A stretch of DNA of 11,106 bases from Saccoglossus kowalevskii (Eukaryota > Hemichordata > Enteropneusta > Harrimaniidae), in NCBI RefSeq assembly GCF_000003605.2, contig NW_003138850.1:4013-15118 (forward strand), given 5' to 3'. Within the stretch, counting starts at the first letter, position 1, and the number at the start of each line of letters is the position of its first letter. Positions 6,752-11,106 of this stretch are shown piece after piece. The position numbers were made by a program, and so were the translations under genes. Under the pieces are notes generated by a model, which was given only the letters and a program-made list of their open reading frames with translations, ran no database searches and was not told the DNA's origin.

Positions 6752-8923
6752 TTACATTATAGATGTAATTGCATGTTATACTACTTCTATCTTTTTATAT
6801 TGCAGTTTTTACAGTTGCAGGTATGTTATCTTTTTAATGTATATTTCTTAAACTGTGGGTTTATATAAGCAATACGAACTTGAATCGTAGCAATATTTGT
6901 AATTTTTGCAATTTGAATTACATTACAAATTTTGTTCACTGCAATTTTAGTCACTCTGCTGTGTCTGCCGGGGAAGTGGGGTTGCACGTGTATTTCCTCG
7001 TTGCTTTATTTGGTACAATTGCACTGATTATTGCAGCCAGTGTCGTCGTATATTTTGCTCGACTGCAATGGAAAAGAAGAGCAAGACGGTCTGCAAATGA
7101 CGAATACAGGTATCTTATATTTCCATTGTAGTCATTAGTCACCTATGTGGATATACTGTTTAGTATTTTTAGGATAAGCAATTATATCTTAAGTAATATC
7201 GTAGGCAAATGATATTTCTTCTTAGTACATCGACGTGCAGCCGATATGAATTTGGATGCAATGGAACAGGTGAATGGGGTAACATAATTAAGATTACAAC
7301 GGATTAAAACGCGGTGTAATCGATCTGTGATTCAGATATTCTCTGGAAGGCGCTCAGCATGCTAATATGGCAACTTAAATATCGAAATCGTGGATGTAAC
7401 CGAATGGGTAATGCATAGAGCATGCCAATGTGTGTTCAAGGGATTAACCAATGAAACATTTTTAACTTTTACTTTCACGCGATTGACCTTTGAATTGTCC
7501 TGGATGTTCGTTACTTTATAGACTAGACGATGGCGTTTTCTGTTCTAGGTACGACCAGATAACTACATACGTATCATTAACAGTCCCTTGTAATCGTCTA
7601 TAATACATCGTTACGAACAGCTTCTGCAATTTACTGGTACTTCACGTGTTTGACAACTACGTTTTGAATGGTCACAAAATTGTCAGTTGGAAAATCTCTG
7701 AAACAAATCTTGTTAAAGCATACGCACTGCCGTTTTCAGACACAGTTAACCTTTCAGATGTTGTATAAGTTGTCGTAATAGCATAACGTTTAGAGAATGT
7801 CTGAATCACAGAATTGTTAACTAGCTTTCTTCTGTTTATACCTTAAATAGCATGATCAATAAAGTTGATAGTCATCTACGATGCTATTTCTAATATCTCT
7901 TACTGCCACGAACTTATTGTCGTGTTATATTTTTTCAGCATTTTGGTAGTAGCGTAAACAAGTTGCAAACCATTTATTAAATGCCCCTTGTCTAATTGAA
8001 GTTCTATTTTGTTTTTAAGCATGGAAAACGTATCTTGGACTGTCACTGATGATGAAGGAATTGAAAACATGGCATGTGACAGGTGCGTATTCTGTGAAAT
8101 TTCTAGTATAATGTTCCTGCTATAAAGCCATATGTTACAATAGGGCAAAGTGTGTTGATGTTTAGTATAGTTAGCAACATAGGAATGTCAAGTATGTTCT
8201 GATCTAGAAATTCGAGATTAACAATCCGTCTCACGTGCATCATCTTAACTAATTACATGTCGATATGAAATATATCTCCCATGTCTTGATCAAGTCCATC
8301 CACTTTGGCCATGTATAGATTTAAATTGTCAGTGCGCCTTGGCTTGGACTCTCAGTTCAAGGAAGGAGAAGGAGAAAGGAATTAACCTTTCCGTAGAATT
8401 TGCACTCTGTAATATTAAATTCAAATTCTTTGAAAAACCAAAATAAATATATTTTTGACAGTTTGTTCTTTCCGATATTAACCTCAGCCTAAAATATATT
8501 CTAAAATCCCATTACCAAAAGAAAGTATGTGTAACGTCTATGTTTATTTATGACAATATACTATAATTTCAATTTTTAGTTTTCTATGTTATAAAGATCA
8601 AACTAGCATTTTTATTTATTGTATTTTTTTTCACTTTCTCAACAAAAAGTATTCTATTCTATTGTTAAGTGTTTTTATTATGAGTATCCAAAATAATTGA
8701 ATGAATGCTATTTTGTAGGGACCATTTAAAAAAAGATTGTAATTATACTTTTGATGTAGACTTTTACTGCTAATACTAAAATCACCATTAATTAGATATG
8801 AAGTGAACATTTATTATGTTAATGTTTGCCATACGACTGTATCTATAATATACCTATAATTTTTGTTTGTATGTTTCAGTTATTGAATTCATGGACCCCG
8901 AGTATGATGTTTACATCGTGTAA
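204..8923 (+). CDS. Multi-WAP-domain type I membrane protein gene, 3' part (exons joined, 5' end outside window)
   Basis: This is the overall gene model; the exons are listed separately. Seven exons each encode one WAP domain with the pattern C-P-x(8-9)-C-x3-C-x5-C-x5-CC-x3-C-x3-C, with the last one modified. All are flanked by AG/GT and all are phase 1 on both sides, so they can be added or lost without shifting frame. They are followed by an exon with a 24-residue hydrophobic segment and a KRRARR basic stretch, then short tail exons. The predicted topology is extracellular WAP string, one membrane pass, short cytoplasmic tail. WAP domains are known as protease inhibitors, antimicrobial proteins and matrix proteins such as molluscan perlwapin; the function here is unknown. 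No start codon or signal peptide is visible, so the gene begins upstream of the window. WAP exon calls are strong, and the tail structure is uncertain. Confidence 0.85.
414..535 (+). other. Possible alternative terminal exon after WAP exon 1
   Basis: An acceptor (atttattttacag) ends at 413 and opens a phase 1 frame that reads DVAVIVLRVALFSHDY and on to tga at 533-535, with an AATAAA at 491-496. An internal donor (gtaagt, 461) would instead make a 47-bp exon that breaks the frame. In duplicate copy B the acceptor is missing and the frame is stopped, so it is not conserved. It is probably just intron. Confidence 0.2.
809..949 (+). CDS. WAP domain exon 2 (47 codons, phase 1-1), tandem duplicate of exon 1
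   Basis: The acceptor is tttgctttag ending at 808 and the donor is gtaagg at 950. The domain has the same length and cysteine spacing as exon 1. By eye there are 11 base differences between the two 141-bp exons. Seven are silent and four change residues (Pro to Ser, His to Asn, Asn to Asp, Thr to Ile); none touches a cysteine. The flanking introns are also clearly related, so a whole exon-plus-intron block was duplicated. The silent excess suggests the protein is under purifying selection, although the counts are small. Confidence 0.93.
1217..1660. other. Intron sequence with no supported feature
   Basis: This stretch lies between the end of the duplicated blocks and the promoter-like block. 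Reading frames here (a minus-strand one at 1024-1350 and a plus-strand one at 1480-1725) have no motif or splice-site support that I recognise. Confidence 0.5.
1677..1789 (+). promoter_or_regulatory. Cluster of three heat-shock-element modules
   Basis: Heat shock factor binds alternating inverted nGAAn units. Two perfect three-unit sites are visible: GAAtgTTCtaGAA at 1677-1689 and GAAcaTTCtaGAA at 1777-1789. A third, GAAtaTTCtaGAt at 1708-1720, is one base short in the last unit. Additional single GAA units lie between them. They sit 65 to 180 bp upstream of a TATA box, the usual arrangement in animal heat-shock promoters. Binding and activity are inferred. Confidence 0.6.
1855..1890 (+). promoter_or_regulatory. 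TATA box with initiator (core promoter)
   Basis: TATATATA at 1855-1862 is followed by gggg. A CA initiator (gttcagg, A at 1887) lies 32 bp downstream of the first T, the normal RNA polymerase II spacing. A second TATA-like motif (tatattta) lies at 1834-1841. The promoter points along the gene but is inside a large intron, with the heat-shock elements just upstream. It would start either an alternative first exon or, more likely, the transcript of an inserted element. Confidence 0.5.
2101..3144. other. AT-rich intron remainder, nothing supported
   Basis: There is no open frame with protein-like sequence on either strand, no WAP cysteine pattern and no clear repeat. There are only A- and T-runs such as the one near 2830. 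It is the 3' half of the large intron before WAP exon 3. Confidence 0.5.
3145..3291 (+). CDS. WAP domain exon 3 (49 codons, phase 1-1)
   Basis: The acceptor is tgacttctcgtag ending at 3144 and the donor is gtattg at 3292. The exon reads VESLIQKPGTCP, then the complete cysteine pattern (C-PTVHPYAEQ-C-IET-C-TIDSD-C-QDEQK-CC-STG-C-GHV-C) and MNPG. It is much more diverged from exons 1 and 2 than they are from each other, and it is separated from exon 2 by an intron of about 2.2 kb that contains a promoter-like repeat. All eight cysteines are intact. Confidence 0.92.
3292..4035. other. Intron between WAP exons 3 and 4, with a CRE-like palindrome
   Basis: It contains the perfect cyclic-AMP-response palindrome TGACGTCA at 3421-3428 and a YY1-like ATGGCGTC at 3562-3569, in a locally less AT-rich stretch (3390-3600). 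A minus-strand frame at 3310-3600 covers this stretch but resembles no known protein. The rest is ordinary AT-rich intron. Confidence 0.35.
4036..4179 (+). CDS. WAP domain exon 4 (48 codons, phase 1-1)
   Basis: The acceptor is a weak tract (ttcattgcataag) ending at 4035 and the donor is gtattt at 4180. After a split codon it reads RGTKLGWCPAIDDG, then C-x3-C-YHDDD-C-TGNYK-CC-FNG-C-GLT-C and IAPG. All eight cysteines are present. The usual KPG before the first cysteine is replaced by KLGW. The start at 4036 is chosen because an in-frame stop lies just upstream (taa, 4032-4034) and this AG gives the phase 1 used by every other WAP exon. Confidence 0.9.
4180..4542. other. Intron between WAP exons 4 and 5
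   Basis: AT-rich sequence with a T-run near 4230-4240 and a pyrimidine-rich approach to the next acceptor. No other feature seen. Confidence 0.5.
4543..4779 (+). CDS. WAP domain exon 5 with Arg/Gly-rich N-terminal spacer (79 codons, phase 1-1)
   Basis: The acceptor is ttatttgattag ending at 4542 and the donor is gtaata at 4780. It is about 30 codons longer than the other WAP exons. The extra sequence is an N-terminal spacer beginning GRGRGGVGRDEADSGRGR and ending GDAMGSSTS, rich in Arg, Gly, Asp and Glu and without cysteine, which should be disordered. The WAP domain follows: C-PVIEEGTSGA-C-VHN-C-QTDSD-C-NGENK-CC-STG-C-GHT-C, with all eight cysteines. The spacer probably gives a flexible hinge in the domain string. 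A decayed relative with a similar spacer lies downstream at 5005-5194. Confidence 0.9.
5005..5194 (+). pseudogene. Decayed WAP exon (pseudoexon) related to exon 5
   Basis: The region reads like a broken copy of the spacer-plus-WAP exon upstream. It begins with a Gly/Arg/His/Tyr-rich spacer (RRYGVVHGHVYGAG, from 5007). It continues into caatgt, matching the first WAP cysteine, then C-T-stop-T-C-VVLRR-Y-EGDN-KCC, which keeps the exact WAP spacing but has a stop at the second residue between two cysteines and Tyr in place of the fourth cysteine. The last two cysteines are lost (tga, then no match), yet a donor-like g/gtattt follows at 5195, as in exon 4. The length, 190 bp, does not preserve frame, and about five bases are missing between the first and second cysteines. 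It cannot encode a domain and is probably spliced out as part of the intron. Confidence 0.72.
5195..5892. other. Intron between the pseudoexon and WAP exon 6
   Basis: AT-rich sequence with a short (ATT)n microsatellite at 5291-5308. No WAP pattern, RNA gene or other coding frame is supported. Open frames on both strands around 5300-5590 are low-complexity. Confidence 0.5.
5893..6039 (+). CDS. WAP domain exon 6 (49 codons, phase 1-1)
   Basis: The acceptor is tttcctatttgcag ending at 5892 and the donor is gtaagc at 6040. After a split codon it reads RVYIPKAGTCP, then C-PANSEEVGV-C-QHN-C-TADED-C-GDDLK-CC-YNG-C-GYT-C and VLPG. This is a complete eight-cysteine WAP domain with a good KAGTCP lead-in. 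It is the first intact domain after the decayed one. Confidence 0.93.
6290..6460 (+). CDS. WAP domain exon 7, membrane-proximal, with expanded last cysteine loop (57 codons, phase 1-1)
   Basis: The acceptor is gttttaccaccaag ending at 6289 and the donor is gtataa at 6461. It begins VMEIILVSEEKEGYCP, and the pattern is C-PTTGEGRSDI-C-EVL-C-SNDFD-C-EDQAK-CC-PTG-C-PTTGYA-C. All eight cysteines are present. The last loop is six residues instead of three and lacks the usual glycine after the seventh cysteine. The 15 bases coding CPTTG occur identically at 6331-6345 and 6427-6441, so the expansion looks copied from the start of the same domain. The longest open frame here extends into both introns, but the in-phase splice sites define the exon. 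Confidence 0.9.
6661..6748. repeat. (AT)44 microsatellite
   Basis: An uninterrupted run of AT dinucleotides, 88 bp as assembled, lies in the intron between the last WAP exon and the membrane exon. It ends 57 bp before the candidate microexon. Its true length may vary between individuals and may be mis-assembled. Confidence 0.97.
6806..6820 (+). CDS. Candidate 15-bp microexon between last WAP and membrane exon
   Basis: A strong pyrimidine tract and acceptor (ctatctttttatattgcag) ends at 6805, and a strong donor (gtatgt) starts at 6821. The 15 bases between would add V-F-T-V-A in phase 1 without changing frame. The site pair is convincing, but exons this small are often skipped. An alternative exon, 6763-6820 (58 bp, acceptor ttatag), enters in phase 1, leaves in phase 2 and would join in frame to a membrane exon beginning at 6950. 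Its translated sequence, however, runs through the pyrimidine tract and looks like intron. Confidence 0.5.
6977..7109 (+). CDS. Transmembrane exon (start 6977 or 6950)
   Basis: The exon encodes a 24-residue hydrophobic segment (codons 6988-7059, beginning VYFLVALFGTIALI). It is followed by RLQW and the basic KRRARR, the stop-transfer pattern of a type I membrane protein, and then SANDEY. The donor is gtatct at 7110, phase 2. Two starts are possible. The acceptor ggggaag ending at 6976 gives phase 1, matching the upstream exons, but has a poor pyrimidine tract. The acceptor caattttag ending at 6949 is much better, but needs an upstream exon ending in phase 2. If a phase 1 exon is joined to 6950, the frame shifts and stops before any membrane segment. 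The membrane frame itself is very clear. Confidence 0.85.
7226..7269 (+). CDS. Candidate 44-bp cytoplasmic tail exon
   Basis: The acceptor is atttcttcttag ending at 7225 and the donor is gtgaat at 7270. Read on from the membrane exon (phase 2) it gives STSTCSRYEFGCNGT and leaves in phase 1. Its length is not a multiple of three, so including or skipping it changes the frame of everything downstream. Including it leads to the tail ending DVYIV; skipping it leads to the shorter acidic tail. Both splice sites are good, but there is no independent support that it is used. Confidence 0.5.
7270..8019. other. Intron before the 63-bp tail exon
   Basis: No coding pattern is supported. A good acceptor (ttatattttttcag, ending at 7939) is followed by a frame that stops within three or four codons in the phase tested, so it is not called as an exon. 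Confidence 0.45.
8020..8082 (+). CDS. 63-bp cytoplasmic tail exon, open in two frames
   Basis: The acceptor is a strong tract (tctattttgtttttaag) ending at 8019 and the donor is gtgcgt at 8083. It is exactly 21 codons, so it keeps whatever phase it enters. Entered in phase 2 directly from the membrane exon it reads MENVSWTVTDDEGIENMACD, an acidic, polar tail. Entered in phase 1, after the 44-bp exon, it reads WKTYLGLSLMMKELKTWHVT. Neither frame has a stop. The acidic frame looks more like a normal cytoplasmic tail. Confidence 0.65.
8083..8879. other. Intron before the terminal exon
   Basis: AT-rich sequence with a purine stretch (ggaaggagaaggagaaagg, near 8360-8378) and T-runs. No other feature seen. 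Confidence 0.5.
8880..8923 (+). CDS. Terminal coding exon with two possible stops
   Basis: The acceptor is tttttgtttgtatgtttcag ending at 8879. Entered in phase 1 it reads IEFMDPEYDVYIV and stops at taa 8921-8923. That gives a C-terminus ending Tyr-Ile-Val, which fits a class II PDZ-binding pattern (hydrophobic-x-hydrophobic). Entered in phase 2 it gives only Ser-Tyr and stops at tga 8884-8886. Which end is used depends on the exons chosen upstream. No long reading frame continues beyond. Confidence 0.6.
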
Positions 8924-9290
8924 TAAGGAAAATGGCACCAAATGTTGTGCTGAAAATAATAATAATTTTTCTTCACTCTTTTCCTTGTGGGAATTTACCC
9001 ACATGAAGTCTTATTACAATTTTGTTATTTTTCGGAGGGTAGATATAGTCTAAGTTTAAAAAAAAAATCAAAAACATAACATATGTATTGTTATTGAATT
9101 GCGAGCTTATACCACATGTCAATTAAATATAATTCCAATAATAATAACCTGGTAATGATAATGACGTTGTAGCACAATTGAGCATTAAATACACTTTCAA
9201 TAATCACATGAACATTGGCTATTATTTGTTTCATAACTGACAATAATTCTAATGAAACCATTACAGCACGTGTTGACGGTATATGTGTAA
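8924..9290 (+). other. Probable 3' UTR and downstream flank
   Basis: AT-rich sequence follows the stop. Candidate poly(A) signals are the common variant ATTAAA at 9122-9127 and 9184-9189; there is no canonical AATAAA close by. A short A-run lies near 9059-9067. The transcript end cannot be fixed by eye. I see no further gene before the minisatellite. Confidence 0.4.
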
Positions 9291-9292
9291 AG

Positions 9293-9870
9293 CTAACATC
9301 ATTATGGGTGTGAGTGATGCCATTCACAGCGTTAATGAAATGGGTATGAGTGATGCCGTTCACAACGTTGATGTAGTAGGTGTGAGTGATGGCATTCACA
9401 GCGATGATATTATAGGTGTGAGTGAAGCCGCTCACAGGGTTGATGTAATAGGTGTGAGTGATGTCGTTCACAACGTTCATATTATGGGTGTGAGTGATGC
9501 TGTTCACAGCGTCGATGTAATGGGTGTGAGTGATGCCATTCACAACGACGATGTTATCGGTGTGAGGTATGCCGCTCCAGCTTTGATGTTATAGTGTGAG
9601 TGATGCCGTTCACAGCCTTGATGTTATGGGTGTGAGTGATGTCGTTCACAACGTTGATATTATGGGTTTGAGTGATGACGTACACAAGGTTGATATTATG
9701 GGTGTAATTGAAGCCATTCACAGCGATGATGTAATAGGTGTGAGTGATGTAGTTCACAACGTTCATATTATGGGTGTGAGTGATGCTGTTCACAGCGTTT
9801 ATGTGATGGGTGTGAGTGATGCTGTTCGCAACGACGATGTTATCGGTGTGAGGTATGCCGTTCACAGCAT
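9293..9870. repeat. 36-bp minisatellite, about 16 units, with a 286-bp higher-order period
   Basis: The consensus is roughly gtgtgagtgatgccgttcac followed by aacgttgatgttatgg. The tgagtgat core recurs every 36 bp (9311, 9347, 9383, 9419 and on). Each unit has short inverted arms, GTGA and TCAC. One unit near 9570-9600 is about two bases short. Variant units recur in order eight units apart; for example, the distinctive acgacgatgttatcggtgtg occurs at 9545 and again at 9831. Because 36 is a multiple of three, long frames stay open on both strands, but this follows from the period and is not evidence of a gene. Confidence 0.93.
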
Positions 9871-11106
9871 TCCTCTCCCAACACCAATACAGACCTATAT
9901 ATTATATTGTATATAACTACGAGTACTCTAACAACCATGCATATATATCATATATACAAGTCCTCTCTCAACACCAATGCAGAATCTGAGTATTGTATAT
10001 ACGAGTACTATAACTATAAGGCCTATATATCTTATACACAAGTCTTCTTCCAACACCAATGCATAGTCCGAGTATTGTATATACAAGTACCCTAACTACA
10101 AGGCCTATATATCATATATACAATTCCTCTCTCAACACCAATACAGAATCTGTGTATTGTATATACGAGTACCCTAACTACAAGGCCTATATATACTATA
10201 TATAAGTCATCTCCCAACACCAATGCAGAACTTGAGTATTGTATATACGAGTACCCTGACTACAAGGCCTATATATCATATATACAAGTCATCTCTCAAC
10301 ACCAATGCAGAGTCTGAGTATTGTATATACGAGTACCCTAACTACAATGCCTATATATCATATATAAAAGTCATCTCTCAACACCAATGCAGTGTCTGAG
10401 TATTGTATATACGAGTACCCTGACTACAAGGCCTATATATCATATATACAAGTCCTCTCTCAACACCAATGCAGAGTCTGAGTATTGTATATACGAGTAC
10501 CCTAACTACAAGGCCTATATATGATATATAAAAGTCCTCTCTCAACACCAATGCAGAGTCTGAGTATTGTATATACGAGTACCCTAACTACAAGGCATAT
10601 ATATCTTATATACAAGTCCTCTCTCAACACCAATGCAGAATCTGAGTATTGTATATACGAGTACCCTAACTACAAGGCATATATATCTTATATACAAGTC
10701 CTCTCTTAACACCAATGCAGAGTCTAAGTATTGTATATACGAGTACCCTAAACTACAAGGCCTATATATCTTGTATACAAGTCCTCTCTCAACACCAATG
10801 CAGAGTCTGATTAGTGTATATACGAGTACCCTAACTACAAGGCATATATATATTGTATACAAGTCCCCTCTCAACACTAATTCAGAATCTGAGTATTATA
10901 TATGGGAGTACCCTAACTACAAGGCCTATATATACTATATATAAGTCATCTCTCAACACCAATGCAGAACCTGAGTATAGTTTATACGAGTACCCTAATA
11001 CAAGGCCTATATATCATATATTCAAGTCCTCTCTCAACACAATGCAGAATCAAATATTGTATATACGAGTACCCTAACTACAAGGCATATATATATTGTA
11101 TACAAG
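9871..11106. repeat. 82-bp minisatellite or satellite, about 15 units, running off the window
   Basis: The anchor caacaccaat recurs at 9969, 10051, 10133, 10215, 10297, 10379, 10461, 10543, 10625, 10790 and 10954, with variants at 10707, 10872 and 11035. Spacing is 82 bp apart from single-base changes. A diverged first unit starts at about 9871. Each unit contains ctctctcaacaccaatgcag, gagtattgtatatacgagta, ccctaactacaaggc and a tatatatcatatata palindrome. The array starts directly at the end of the 36-bp array with no spacer. Confidence 0.96.

Noticed and set aside
6585-6868. Frames reading alternating Tyr-Ile
   Set aside because: Translation of the AT microsatellite.
7940-7960. Exon after the good acceptor at 7926-7939
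   Set aside because: In the phase tested it stops within a few codons and has no useful donor.
9091-9865. Long open frames through the 36-bp array on both strands (12-residue repeats)
   Set aside because: They follow from a repeat period divisible by three. A short unit breaks both strands at the same place, and there is no start context, splice support or recognisable protein.
10584-11077. Open frames in the 82-bp array on both strands
   Set aside because: Low-complexity translations of a satellite whose period is not a multiple of three; no coding evidence.
9293-11106. CRISPR array
   Set aside because: Units are contiguous with no unique spacers, and the genome is eukaryotic.

Overview
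The window comes from a eukaryotic, almost certainly invertebrate animal, genome. It is AT-rich, coding sequence sits in short exons bounded by GT-AG splice sites, introns carry microsatellites and decayed elements, and the right end is minisatellite DNA. I see no bacterial-style gene. The protein family (multi-domain WAP) and the repeat-rich character would fit a mollusc or another lophotrochozoan, but the sequence does not settle the species.

Positions 204 to about 8923 (+ strand) hold the 3' part of one gene for a membrane protein with many WAP (whey acidic protein, four-disulfide core) domains. Seven intact WAP exons are visible (204-344, 809-949, 3145-3291, 4036-4179, 4543-4779, 5893-6039, 6290-6460). 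Each starts and ends in phase 1 and encodes one complete eight-cysteine domain. An eighth, at 5005-5194, has decayed into a pseudoexon. A transmembrane exon (ending at 7109) follows, with a basic stop-transfer stretch, and then two or three small cytoplasmic-tail exons ending at 8923 or, in another splice form, at 8886. The first coding exon and signal peptide must lie upstream of the window. The predicted product is a type I membrane protein with an extracellular string of WAP domains, an arginine/glycine-rich spacer in the fifth, and a short cytoplasmic tail.

The first two WAP exons lie in tandemly duplicated blocks of about 0.6 kb, and the stub of a third copy ends near 1216. The large intron that follows (950-3144) contains a promoter-like block at 1677-1890: three heat-shock-element modules, a TATA box and an initiator at the right spacing. 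It may be the remains of a solo LTR. An (AT)44 microsatellite sits just before the transmembrane exon. How the last WAP exon joins that exon is ambiguous, and so is the reading frame of the tail, which allows alternative soluble/membrane forms or tails.

Beyond the gene's 3' end, two unrelated minisatellites abut each other. The first is a 36-bp array (about 9293-9870) with a higher-order period of eight units (286 bp). The second is an 82-bp array (about 9871-11106) that runs off the window.
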